Below the pieces are notes generated by a model. That model saw nothing but the letters and a program-made list of their open reading frames with translations, made no database searches and was not told where the DNA came from. Made by a program: the position numbers and the translations under genes. From the NCBI GenBank assembly GCA_905220665.1, contig CAJNAR010000148.1, forward strand, positions 434,001 to 498,000: a stretch of DNA of 64,000 nt, written 5' to 3'. This document shows, piece after piece, positions 43,383 through 54,600 of the stretch. The first letter of the stretch is position 1. The number at the start of each line of letters is the position of its first letter. Origin of the DNA: Albugo candida. Lineage: Eukaryota; Oomycota; Peronosporomycetes; Albuginales; Albuginaceae.

Positions 43383-44165
43383 ATGAACGAAGAGGGTGTC
43401 CGTTTGCTTGCGTCAAATCACTCTCACGCTAAAAAACGACTCTCTCTCAATATTTGGCGATTCGTCAAAGTGGGTGGTAGTGTGCTGGTTACAATTGGAT
43501 TCGCGTCTATCGTTTTTCTCCAAAAAAGCATCGTATCGACCGACTCAATTCGATCGTGTGGACGTCAAAACTACAATGTAGACGCCGCGGATGATGGCTC
43601 AAATGCCCAATTCGTGCTTGCAGAACATGCGGATGCATGCGTATGGTCAAGAATGTGGACGCAATTGAAGAATCAGAGAAGAATTGCGGCTGAGAGCGAT
43701 TTTATTCCATTTTCGATCGCATATCCGAACGATAAGAAGATCCTAAACGGTGAAAATGTGCCTATGAAATTGGCTCACGAAGCTCCGAAACTTTCTTTTG
43801 AACCGATGGCGCCCGAGTGGACCACATTGGAGTATTTTACCTGGATCATGATTGATATCAGCGCACCCGACCCGGATGAACCGAAAAATGCTCCATTCCT
43901 ACATTATATCGTAAACAATTTGACACCAGTCAGCTCGACCCCGCCAATTGTGAATGTAGCATATTACCCCGTCACCCCTCCCCATGGAGTTCATCGATAC
44001 ATATCATTACTATTTCTCCAGGAAGAACGATTTGAGAAAGAGGCTGTGGAAGCGGGCGCTATGGGCACGTCGACCAATCGAAAAAATTTCAATGTCAGCG
44101 ACTATGCTGCTCAGGACAGTCTCGTCTTGTATGGGATACTCGAATTTACATCCAGCCCGGAATGA
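43383..44165 (+). CDS. Membrane-anchored PEBP-family protein
   Basis: An intact 260-aa frame starts at an ATG. A single hydrophobic segment at about 28-47 (VGGSVLVTIGFASIVFL) follows a basic cytosolic start and should act as a signal anchor. The PEBP (phosphatidylethanolamine-binding, RKIP-like) domain occupies about 120-255. It shows the anion-pocket pieces DPDEPKNAPFLHYIV and PPHGVHRYISLLF and an SLVLYGILEF end. PEBPs bind phospholipid head groups or regulate kinases and proteases. A transmembrane-anchored form is unusual among eukaryotic PEBPs and may act in the secretory path. Confidence 0.8.
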   Translation: MNEEGVRLLASNHSHAKKRLSLNIWRFVKVGGSVLVTIGFASIVFLQKSIVSTDSIRSCGRQNYNVDAADDGSNAQFVLAEHADACVWSRMWTQLKNQRRIAAESDFIPFSIAYPNDKKILNGENVPMKLAHEAPKLSFEPMAPEWTTLEYFTWIMIDISAPDPDEPKNAPFLHYIVNNLTPVSSTPPIVNVAYYPVTPPHGVHRYISLLFLQEERFEKEAVEAGAMGTSTNRKNFNVSDYAAQDSLVLYGILEFTSSPE

Positions 44166-44318
44166 TTGGGGAAGAAGGCTCCGACATTTGAATAATGAAT
44201 TAACGTTCTTTCGCGTTAGTATTCCGTGCAACAATTTACCAGTGTATTTGTGCGATTATCTAGCAGACAGTGACTAGAGCGATTACCGAAAGCGTCGTTG
44301 TATGCTTGTAGCTCGGAC

Positions 44319-45374
44319 TTAGTTTTCAAGCACAACGCGATAACGCACTCGACCGCTTCGAACATGCTCAATTCCATCGTTCACTTTGGACATTGGATAC
44401 TTTTCAATAATCGGACGAACATTTTTTTCTGAAGCAAGCTGCAGCATCTCTTTAATCTCGTGAATACTTCCAACCAGACTTCCGACCATTTTGATACCTT
44501 TTTGTATCAATTTTCCACCAGAAAATTTGATCTGTTCTTCCGGAAGACCGAGCATCACAAATGTACCACGAGGGCAAATAAGTTGCAAGAATAAATCATA
44601 GGGTAGATTTTTAGCGTTCGACGTCACCAAAAGGAGCTTTACCGAGCCAAATAGATCGTTTATAGAGTTATCACCCATATCAACAAATTCAGCTGCTCCA
44701 AGCTTCAGAGCTTCTTCTCTTTTGCTTGGAGAATGAGAAAAAGCTATCGGAACTGCATCCATCGCTTTGATAAATTGAATTGCTAAATGTCCAAGGCCGC
44801 CAATTCCAACAACGCCCACTCGATCTCCAGGCTGCACGCGGTACCGTCGTAATGGAGAGAAAACCGTCACTCCAGCACACAACAACGGAGCAGCTTGATC
44901 AGACGGAATATTATCGGGAATGCGGAATGCATGGTCAGCAGATACACGAACGTATTCTGCGTAGCCACCATATGCGGGCGCACCATCTGCATATGTCGAA
45001 TTGTAGGTGAATACTTTTCTTGGGCAGTACGAGTCGCATCCTTCTTTACATTCGCGGCAATCAAATGAGGCATCTTTACCCAAACACGCAAACACCTGAG
45101 CGCCGACACCAACGCGATCACCGATTCTGTGGTTTTTCACGTTTGGTCCAATTTGCGTTATTTCTCCTACGATTTCGTGACCAACCACACAAGGATAATT
45201 GGTTGGACCCCATCCGCTATCGATCGTATGAATATCCGAACCGCATATTCCGCAGTGTGATATTTTGATTTCTACGTCTTCAGGTCCTAGCGGCCGTGAC
45301 TCATACGTCCACGGTTGCAGTGCTCCTTTCGCTTCGAAACAGGCGAATGCTTTTACTTTACGTGTCTCCACCAT
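44319..45374 (-). CDS. Zinc-dependent alcohol dehydrogenase, CAD family
   Basis: An intact intronless frame of 351 aa starts at an ATG. It is a medium-chain dehydrogenase. The catalytic zinc ligands are in CGICGSDIH and GHEIVGE plus a later Cys near residue 162 (LCAGVTVFSP). The structural zinc site is given by CRECKEGCDSYC. The NAD(P)-binding motif is GIGGLGHLAIQ, followed by SHSPSKREEA, a pattern of NADPH-preferring enzymes. The closest groups are cinnamyl alcohol dehydrogenases, yeast Adh6/7 and YahK-type aldehyde reductases. It probably reduces aromatic or aliphatic aldehydes in the cytosol. No targeting signal is visible. Confidence 0.88.
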   Translation of the reverse strand: MVETRKVKAFACFEAKGALQPWTYESRPLGPEDVEIKISHCGICGSDIHTIDSGWGPTNYPCVVGHEIVGEITQIGPNVKNHRIGDRVGVGAQVFACLGKDASFDCRECKEGCDSYCPRKVFTYNSTYADGAPAYGGYAEYVRVSADHAFRIPDNIPSDQAAPLLCAGVTVFSPLRRYRVQPGDRVGVVGIGGLGHLAIQFIKAMDAVPIAFSHSPSKREEALKLGAAEFVDMGDNSINDLFGSVKLLLVTSNAKNLPYDLFLQLICPRGTFVMLGLPEEQIKFSGGKLIQKGIKMVGSLVGSIHEIKEMLQLASEKNVRPIIEKYPMSKVNDGIEHVRSGRVRYRVVLEN

Positions 45375-45918
45375 TGAAAAAGCAAAAGTACAATAAGGCT
45401 ATACTTCGTTGTGTCACACGTCAACCATCCGTCGACTGAGACAGTACATTTAGAATATTCTTGAATTCTTCTTTGCATCTTCTTCTTCGACTTTATATTT
45501 GCGTTATTATATTCAACGAAGTGACATTTGGCATTATCATAACAGTCAGATGTATCAAGCGACATTTAGAACCAAATGAGAATGATCTGAGAAAATCTAT
45601 TGGTCTTCATTTCGCATAGCTTGCATAGTGAAAAGGCCGGGCTCTCGAGATTGATGAGTGCGGTTGACGGCAATGTGGGAGACGATACAACGTATCAAGA
45701 GAAGCCACAGAGCCAATTCGTATGCATCATGCAAAGTAGTGTCATTAAAAAATAGAACTCTAGCGAGAGTTTTCGCACTTGATAGATTTAGGAATGCATC
45801 TGACATCATCAAGTGTATTTGCTGGAGTAGCGATAACGAGTCGTGTGGTACTCCTAAACATATCATGGATATTCACTTTGCTGCAATATATTTTTCTTAA
45901 TGTGAGAATGCTCTTCTG
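45375..45918. other. Intergenic stretch, nothing recognised
   Basis: This lies between the dehydrogenase start and the LSM5 stop. Minus-strand frames here (for example within 45597-45866) lack an ATG in context and any motif. Confidence 0.45.
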
Positions 45919-46400
45919 TTAGCTGTCCTCCGGCATTCCCCCTGGAATCAGCTATAAAATGAACATAGTCAGTAGAGAAGACTTGTTGCGCTACTCCATA
46001 CCATGCACACATTATTTCCGTTGAGCAGCACCTGATCTAATTCGGTTTGACGCTTTCCAGATGGAGTCAATTCACTATAAGAGAGGTCATTGAAACGGTA
46101 GTGTCATCCTACAAAACGCTTGAGACAACGTACAATTCTGTAACATCATCGAGAACCATATCTAAGCGTTATAGTCTTGTCAATAAGTTTGCAAACAGAA
46201 AATGATAGTAAAGCACATACTCACGTAATCGTCGAAACCGCGTAGCGTTCCGACAAATTCCTTATCTCCCTGCATGACGATCCATAACCGTGATCCGATG
46301 CACTTGTCAATCAGCTCTACACCGTATGACTGCGTCACCAAAGTGCTTCATCAGATAAAAGAATGTACGCACCTAGCGGTAATACACGACCTTGCGCCAT
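45919..46400 (-). CDS. LSM5: U6 snRNA-associated Sm-like protein LSm5
   Basis: There are five small exons, 46400-46373, 46316-46221, 46161-46134, 46074-46002 and 45951-45919, giving 85 aa. Introns are 50-59 nt. The Sm1 motif is read as [18 protein letters not shown], followed by [19 protein letters not shown]. The Sm2 motif [14 protein letters not shown] near the end matches LSm5 closely. In the family, LSm5 is part of the LSm1-7 ring (mRNA decay) and the LSm2-8 ring (U6 snRNA). The gene was invisible as a single frame because the longest exon is 96 nt. Its ATG lies 42 bp from that of the divergent mL54 gene. Confidence 0.9.
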
Positions 46401-46442
46401 GATGTATGCTTTACTTAGTGTGGTACACCTAACGACATTTCA

Positions 46443-46781
46443 ATGATTCGCGCTTCTATGGTGCCCATTTCTTGGAGAAAATGTGTCTTCCGAAGACTTA
46501 TGTCGTCCAAAGGGAAAGGAGCCAAAGTTTCAGAAACCGATACTACACTTGATCTGAATAGCATTATTCCTGTGAATATTTTGAAAGATGGTACACATCC
46601 TGCATTGCAAGATGTCTCAGAATACCCCGAATGGCTGTTTAAATTGATGGATGAAGGACCACCTCTCGAAGAGTTAGATCGTACTGGGTTTACAAATTTG
46701 GAATTAGATCAGCAACGACGCTATCTGAAACTCGGGAAACGTCGGATTATCAAAAGCAGGAATGCCGAAAAAGGAGTTTGA
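46443..46781 (+). CDS. MRPL54: Mitochondrial large-subunit ribosomal protein mL54
   Basis: An intact frame of 112 aa starts at an ATG. A basic presequence (MIRASMVPISWRKCVFRRLM) is followed by the mL54 core: LNSIIPVNILKDGTHPAL, then YPEWLFKLMDEGPPLEEL, and a basic end (RRYLKLGKRRIIKSRNAEK). The family sits in the large subunit of mitochondrial ribosomes. Its length is usual. Confidence 0.85.
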   Translation: MIRASMVPISWRKCVFRRLMSSKGKGAKVSETDTTLDLNSIIPVNILKDGTHPALQDVSEYPEWLFKLMDEGPPLEELDRTGFTNLELDQQRRYLKLGKRRIIKSRNAEKGV

Positions 46782-46892
46782 TATTACGCTAATGCAATAG
46801 ATTACAATTTGACCTGCTATGTGACTTGTAAATAAAGCTGAATTTGAAAAATCTACACCGGTTGAGACGCTGGAAATGCTGTCGTTCCACCA

Positions 46893-47078
46893 CTAGTGCA
46901 TTTTCTTGACTTTTGCCCATGAATTCGCTCGTGGCGGCTTCGGATTTGGAACACGGAAACAGAAAGTTGGCGCAAGAATTAACAACATGAGAATGAAAGC
47001 AAGAAATACATCCAACCACAAACGTTGCTCGTGATTTTCCGGATGCCGACTTCCTTGATAGATTAGGCGCTCTTCCAT
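46893..47078 (-). CDS. Small single-pass membrane peptide
   Basis: A 61-aa frame starts at the ATG at 47078; a longer version starts only at TTG. One transmembrane span (about 21-43, LWLDVFLAFILMLLILAPTF) is followed by a basic Pro-rich end (NPKPPRANSWAKVKKMH). It resembles small eukaryotic membrane proteins (SMIM-type) in layout, but I recognise no family. Confidence 0.45.
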   Translation of the reverse strand: MEERLIYQGSRHPENHEQRLWLDVFLAFILMLLILAPTFCFRVPNPKPPRANSWAKVKKMH

Positions 47079-49714
47079 TGTTTTCAAAATATACTCGTTA
47101 AGAGGACGCGACCAATCGGCGATATCACATTTTTTAGACTCGTGCGATCAGCAAAGTGTATATGTCATTCTGAAGACTTGGTGATGCATATGACCCCCAG
47201 CAAATCAATCCGCCGTCTAGATTTATTTCTATGATTTATTATCTCGAAGTTGCACGGTACCTTTCTATCGCAAAAAAGATTCGTTGATCATGCGTTCAGT
47301 AGCAACCATTAGGTCATTCTAGTATTCTTGGACATGAACTCATGACACGGTGTTGTCATTTGTGATACATGCGTTCAAATATAATCGTAAAAATGGCTTC
47401 TAGCATATGATACGTGGTATGCATACTTTTCTTAGCGTATGAACAAGAACAAGTATTCTAAAGCAATGTACACGACGCAGTCCTTTGAAAGCGAAAATGG
47501 AGACCAGACTCCTTGTTTCTATGTAACAGCTGATTATGAATGGGCACTACTTCTTACTTGAAACTAGACTCTGTTTTTCATCTCGTTTATCGCCTTGACG
47601 TCTCTTAATTGACTTCGGCTTCTTGAAGTAATCTACCAGCATTCGCTTTGTTGGTCGTACGGTTGGATAGCGGAGGGTAAGAACTAATTAGCCATCTTTC
47701 GAGAGAATAGACATGAGCATTTCAGATCCTTGGAATGAGACTTAGAGGAATGGTAAATGCTTTTCTTTCTGTAGCATCGAAAACCCTATAACTCTCCACG
47801 TCGCTATTACTACTTACTATATGACTTGTGCATGAGCACTTCCTTAGTTGAGATTTGCATCTGTGATTGATGAGTGGCCTGCTTGTGATTTTGCTGAGAA
47901 TACGATCGCCCCTCACAAACAATGTTATTATTTTGACGGGAGTATCACGAGCGTATTTTACTAGAAACTACAAAACTTTGCATAACGCTACGCTAGAAAA
48001 CAAACCAGGAATCAATAGTCCCGCTATTCGCAAAGCAGCAAGTTTCACTACAGAAGAGTAAAAAGTGAAAGTGTGACGAATACTTTGGGTTTGGTGTCTG
48101 AATACGATCAGGCAGTAACCTTTAGTCAGAGCGGGCAATCGAGCACGTAACAATCTCGACCCCGCTATCTTTATTTCAGCTGATGCGAAATGTTCAATGG
48201 CAACGTCTTGAACTTTGTGCTATTTCAGACGATCTGAATTCACTTATTTCAATTCGTGCTGCTCATCTAGGCAGCTGCAGATACGATAGCAGTTGAAACA
48301 TTCTTTTAAAAGAAATCCACCTCAGGGTCGCGAGCTACTGAACTGATCTATCGGGATTCTACGCGCTTCTCCGAAAAGGCATACATCATGTACAGCACCA
48401 GCCACAAGAAAACTTGATTTCTTTTCTTTTGCCATCAGACTCAATTGGTACCCCTATCCAAAAAGTTTCAACTGCACTTTCTAATCCCCAAACATACGGA
48501 TACGTGATCTCGAGCATTTGATTTTTTCACTGCGTTGTTTCTGTCTCCTGCATAATGGCCTCAATTAACCTTTCCTGTTCGTATAGAGTTATGTATCGTC
48601 TCTGTCGCATTGACTTCGTTTCTGAAAAAACGATATCCAATTTTGATGAAAACGCTGTCGTTTTACACGTAATGATGCTGCTCTTCCAAAGGTCCCTGCA
48701 GTTCCTTCATCGTCTAATAATACTTTTTCCGAGCTATGTTGTCAGCGTGTTTCGTTGGGCGCATCCTATACATTCCTCTGTTCGAGTAAGTCAAGACTTA
48801 GCTTCTGTACGCTCCGAATCAATGCACGATATCAATGGCTTTTCCTGATTTTCGACCTCCAAATTGTATCTTACTGCTTTCTCACATTCTCAATTATGAC
48901 TCTTTCATCTAGTATGAAAAGTTAGCAATGACTATTTACGTTGAGACAAAGCATCTCTTGAGCCCCTTCCGTTCTCTTCTCAAAGCCGCCCTGTATGCTC
49001 TCTTTCCACGCTTCATCCGACTTGGCAAATGCACCTTTGCTTTTAGAGACTTTTACTTTTCGATGGAGTTTAGCGTATTCGATGTTCTGATTCCACCTTA
49101 TTTCACACAATACTGTTTCATTGAATAATTCGATCGTATCACATCTCCAGCCAAGCGTTCGCGCAAACGTTCCTGATTTGGTCATGATCGTTTTAGTCTT
49201 GTGCATGAATCGATGCTAGCTCATGTTTGGTATACGTTTTGCATCTCCATGTTTATCAGAAGAAAATGAGATGATGCAATACTCTGTTTTCTTCAATCTT
49301 CTCAGAGTAGCACCAAAGTTATGACGTTCCACATCACAATATAAAGAGGCAATATTACAAAGATAGTATCATGCTTCCAGCGAATTAGCAACTAGACAGT
49401 AAGGTTTCTTTTATTTCGCTTTCATATCAAGACTATTATGAATAACGCCTATGTTTGCAACCACTGCAACAAGCAAAGATCACTAGCCACATCAAGGCAA
49501 AATCTTAAGATGTCCTCAAAATACTTAATTCAGAACTAAGATATCCTTTAAATGTAAAGTACAATCACTCTATTACAAGCACATTTTGACTTCATTCATT
49601 GAGAAAAGATTTCATCTGGAAATAGCTCCTCTCCACCGATGCATCATGTGGAACGTGATTGTCCATTCAGTGTCTTAGATACTCGTACATTGGAAACTTT
49701 TTACCCCCCGCCGA
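47079..49714. other. Gene-poor stretch with weak ORFs
   Basis: No confident gene is present. A minus frame from the ATG at 49206 to 48922 (94 aa, Lys-rich) could be the first exon of a small gene, since a GTAAAT donor lies near its end. A plus frame at 47870-48061 has a short hydrophobic start and a polar end. Neither has a recognisable family. Confidence 0.4.
48922..49206 (-). CDS. Uncertain Lys-rich ORF
   Basis: This 94-aa frame starts at a genuine ATG and contains a Lys/Ser-rich middle (KVKVSKSKGAFAKSDEAWK). Splicing from a GTAAAT donor near 48940 to an acceptor near 48865 would give a slightly longer product. There is no family match, and it could be non-coding. Confidence 0.25.
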   Translation of the reverse strand: MHKTKTIMTKSGTFARTLGWRCDTIELFNETVLCEIRWNQNIEYAKLHRKVKVSKSKGAFAKSDEAWKESIQGGFEKRTEGAQEMLCLNVNSHC

Positions 49715-51643
49715 TCATTTGAATGCCAATGTTTTGGAGGCTTCGCTTTGACTCTTATGCCTCTTTCGCTTTTTGGACGAAGTTTCCGTTGTCGAGCAAC
49801 AGTCATTCTCATGTTCGTTATAGATCGATTCAATACCACTACGGGGAATTGGCCGCATCGAAAAAACGTCTAGACTCATCGCGTTTTCCTTTGTTAAGTG
49901 CCCGCAAACGTCGCATGTAATTACAGGGTAGGGATCTTCTATCATTCATGCGTAAGATCGTTCTACTGAAAAAAGCAAAACTTCTCCGTAAAGCGCGAGA
50001 CATAGAACACATTTCAAGCCTTTCAGACTCCAGTGCACCACAAGCACATTTTTCCTTAGAAGATGATTAGGATCGAGAGTGACCCATCTTTTGTTCGCTT
50101 TGTTCACAAGTATTTGCTGATTTCGTTGATGTTCTGACGATTGGGTGCGCGCATCCAAATATGCCGGAGAAACAGACGAAAAACCAACATTGAGCAAATT
50201 TTTGTTGTCAAGCAAAACATTTTCTGATTGACGGGCTAGCGCTAGACCATCGTGAGCTTGCGCATCCATATACTTCGACGAAAAAGATAAAGAACCATGA
50301 CTGAGTGAAAAGAACGAATCCGGCTGGATTGGCTGTGATTGACTGATGCGTATTTTCGGCATGGTCGGGTTTCTATGATCCTCCAACAACGCGTATGGAA
50401 GAGGCGCAGGACCACGTCGAAGGTACTCCGACTCATACAAGCACATAGCGTTCGGAACAAATACTAGCTGTCTGCATCTGTCATTTGAGACGCATTTTTT
50501 AAGATGATATTCTCTGTTATCAAATAAACCATGCTCAAATGGATGAAGCGATATGAAAGAGGTGGCTTCGGAAAGCTTTTGTTCGGTTGAGGCTTCGATA
50601 TTATGGAGACAGTTCACACAAAAGTCATAATCCATGTTCTTCGCCCAAACGCAGCCACTACTCAGTTCGCGATTGGATGCAATAGAAAGTGATGCCAATA
50701 ATTGTTCTCCATCTGGAAACATCAAAAAGTGATTATTCATGGGGATGCGGCAATTTGCATGCGTAACTTTTAGCACTTCGATCAGACCGGACTTTTCGTC
50801 GCATTCCACTAGTTCCTTTCGGTCTTCCCAACGCGCAGCAAATATGTATAAAATGAGCTTCAAATCTATTTGAGTTGAAATAACGTCTGTATTGTAGCAC
50901 CAGGCAACACAGCGGCGACAATCTTCGATTGTTGTTGATGTGGTAAGTAGCTTCTGCGGCTGCAAGCATTGCATCGTACGATGCGATGGTGAAGTGGCGT
51001 CGCTTGTATCTAATACATTTGATAGCGACGATTTTTGTGTTTTCTTGAACGGAAGTTGTCGTACAAGTTCTAGAATACCATCAGTCTGTTCTTGGACCGC
51101 CAGGTCTGGACAGTAGTCCATGCATGCATCTGCATAGGGTGTCGTCTTAGAGTCTTCAAACACGTAGAATATGTAATCAATTAATCTCACTGTGGTTAGC
51201 CGAAATTTGCCAATGGATCTTGCAGCGGCGTTTTCTTGAAGGCAGGCCATGCACAAGACACTTGCAGATAATTTGGACGTAAATATGTAATGCGAAAGCT
51301 TATCAAGAGAGATCACGGGTTCCTCTGATACCATTGTTCGCCACTGTTTAGATGACGACATTGTTAATTTGTCTATAATGCACTTCGCTTCACTACCGCA
51401 ATCGAGTCTGAGGTTTGCGAAAACGAAGTTTGAGCCGATAATTTCGTATGTAGCGACACTTTCGAAGGCATTTGTTGTATATGATTTCAATTTCATACGA
51501 GTAGCGCCTAACGAATCAAGTATACATATCTGGCATGATGACATTGAGTCTTCACCGTCGTTTACTTGTATCTTCAGTTCGCCTGACTGCAGTGTACTGA
51601 ATACATTTTTGATCTGATAAAGAATTGCCAACAAAGGGATCAA
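49715..51643 (-). pseudogene. Diverged fourth member of the CxxC-module family, decayed
   Basis: The frame 51643-49946 aligns with the three array proteins over their whole length. The modules begin CQICILDSLG (a full CX2CX5G), CMACLQ, CRRCVAW, CVNCLH and CVLCLALYGE, with the familiar LPF and RRP-like words. Two defects are visible. There is no ATG at the position of the family start, where the hydrophobic start begins from TTG. A TGA at 49948-49946 replaces the Trp codon that follows SYA in the paralogs. After this stop the same frame continues to 49715 with the rest of the last module and a basic end (SSKKRKRHKSQSEASK). It is probably a pseudogene. A short product or an undetected upstream exon cannot be excluded. 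Confidence 0.7.
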
Positions 51644-54600
51644 TCGGTAAGGAACCGTATGAAAGATGTCGGTTTATTTATGCGGTCGTAGAGCGGATGA
51701 CGTGGTTTATGAGACATTTCAGGCGATGAGGGTAATGTGATGTGTTCCTCCAATGAACGCTGTAGAACTTGCCTCTTTTTATATAAGATTATGTATGCGC
51801 ATGACATCGTAGCCACAGCACACATGATACCCCATCACAAATTAGCGACAATTTTGCTACACTTAGAAAGTGAAACATGTCTTAAGACTAACAATATGGC
51901 GCTTTACACAATTTTAGACTGCAAAACGAGTACATTCTAGATAGAAGTACCGACAACGTTGTTACAAATTGCATTCAAATATTTCAAGCAAAGTAGCGGC
52001 AATACATTTTATAGAATTACCCAAAATTACCTTGGGTACACTACGACGCGTGTAATAGTACGAAAAGAATCACAAGCTACATATCGTCATCGTTTGGATT
52101 CTATGTGGGCCACACCAACATAGATTCTCTTGCGTTGTCCGATGTCGCACGTTCACAGCTGAGAACTTGCACCGGACGAAATAGTTGGCAGCAATATTTC
52201 ATTTAATTGTATATTCAAAAGCCTTAAAGAAGCTGCTGCGATCCATTATATTTTTCCGATCAGCAAAGCGGTATATAAATATGAACTTCGGCAAAGGTTG
52301 AATCCTAAAAGAAGTCTCTCATGGGCTCTTGAAGTTCAACCGGCGACCGCATGAAACTATTGACCCAGTCATCCTTGTACCCTCATAATTCCATTCTTCT
52401 TTTATGCAAGCTCTGATGTGAGCACTAGCATTCTGTGTAAATTGCGACTATGCAATTAGTTTGGCCTAGCAAGCGCACATAAATATAAATACGTGTGCAG
52501 GAAGTATACTGCGTGTAGCCTCTTTTTATCGCCAAAGCACCTTTTATCGTGCATCAGAGTAGACGAGTTTGAAATTTAGTTATATTAAGGCTCCCTCTAT
52601 AAGCTCTAGCCATTGACGTGGTTTTACTTGACTGTTGTACGAGATATTGGGACGATCCATGGTGAGATTTCTAATGCTCTTCATGTAACTAAGGTGGTCG
52701 ACGGATCCGATCACCTTATCGCCAGAGCAGCTCTAGTTCTATGATCTGAGTGATTTCCATCACCTTTGTGAATGTTTTGGAGAAGGATCCCATCATAGTA
52801 GGGTCGATGATCGCACAATTGCTTACAGGATTCCACACATCAAATGTCTTTGATCTTGGTTGTATGGATATGTGATGAGAATTGCAAGCTCCAGTTCCTT
52901 CATCCTCAAGTGCTTGTTTTTTGTCGGTTCTCATCAAAAAGGTGCGTTGGCACTTTTTGCCGCTGCATGCTCCGGTTCGATCTTTTAGGCTATTTCTCGT
53001 GCAATATCTTTCAGAAACCCATAGGCAGCTAATTATAACATATCACATTCATAGTGGTAAGATAGAGAATCACCAGTTGCAACAGCTGAACACTGGTAAA
53101 TTTCGTCAGCGGTGATCAGGCGTCAAGTATATGAATATGAAGGAACACAGATCATCATTGAATTGAGGATCCGATGGGGTACCTGTCTGCTCGAAGACCA
53201 TAAGAAGCAGTCCTGACAAGACCAAGACACAGGTCTCAATGTGGGGGAATGCTCCTACTACTACCAATGTCGTGCTCTTGTGCATTTTGTAACATGTTAG
53301 TCCTGCCGTACCGTTGATTCACAACTTCAAGATGTTATCATTTTACACAGATATGAGCAGTATGTGCATGAGGATATCTTTGGTTTAATCTGTCGTTATT
53401 CGCTAATCCGATAATATACTTTTGCTCATCGCAATTCACTCGCTCGAGCGGATGCTATGATTGAAGGCGTGAAATAGTTGCACATCACAGCTAACGGAAC
53501 ACAGACTTTTGGTGAGCAATGTGCGTAACTTTTCCTTGTGAGATGTGTAATCTAGAGCAATGATGGTAAAATCCTCATAAAGATTCAGATCCTTTACCGA
53601 TCTTAATTTTGCGAGAATATCTCAAATTGATTTTATTGCTTCAGTTTTTATAGCTCATCGCTCAATCATTGAAATGGTATATGAGATTCATATATGAGGC
53701 CTTACTTAGTGGTGATGATTTTATCTCATAGTTTACAAGTTCTATTGCTTACCTAAGCATACGTACTCCCAAAGCGCTGAAGTATTTCTCTCATTCATCA
53801 TATTCTGGTCTACAGATCCTGCTTAACAGTAATTTGAGTCAAGTCTCCGCTATGGGTCATACGCTAGAGAAATTCAAAGAAACTATAATAACGATTCTAC
53901 CAGCAACAATACAAATCGACGTAATGATGGAGAGATCCCTCTTTATTCTATCTCTTTAGGGCTGAAAAGCTGTCATTCTATTTCCGTGAGTTTCTTCGAA
54001 TTTTCTATTGATCGGACACTTCAAATTCTTCTATTGAGGCTGTTGGCATTATTTATATAGACAGATTTCGCATTGCTCAAGTCAAGGAAAAGCAACAACG
54101 AACATTCCCATTCCAACAAGATGGTGAAGCATGCCATCGTGCGCTAACTTTCATTTGTTGACCAGTATTATCCATCACTTCATCTAGCAATGTCAGTGAA
54201 GCTGACCGAAGCTCAAGCCGTTTTCAACCTGGCACAAGACGAAATAATACGGATAACAAATGTGGAAGTAACGGTACCAATAAAGCTAGAGGCATTGTAA
54301 AGGTTGAAAAGTTTTCCGCAAAGACGCACAACAAGCGCGATACAGTAGATGGAGAGGTGCGAGAGACCGTAAGAGCTAGGTACAGAAATTGTTAGCGAAG
54401 ACTCCATCTGGACAAGTTGATAAAAGTAGGTTCCCAGCTTGATCATGTTCGCAAGTATTTCCAGTTTTTTACAAAGCCAGAAAAAATCATGCAATACGCT
54501 CTCAAAAGTACCATACCCATTAATCGGGTGCTTCCTGCATGCATCGACGCAACCAAAAAAGAAACGTGATCGGATGAACTAGCACGCCTTCTTTCGATTA

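Noticed and set aside
47870..48061. RXLR-type effector
   Set aside because: It has a short hydrophobic start and a polar tail, but no RXLR motif and no convincing signal peptide.
54213..54494. Minus-strand 93-aa ORF
   Set aside because: It has no ATG context, no motif and lies in a region of transposon relics.
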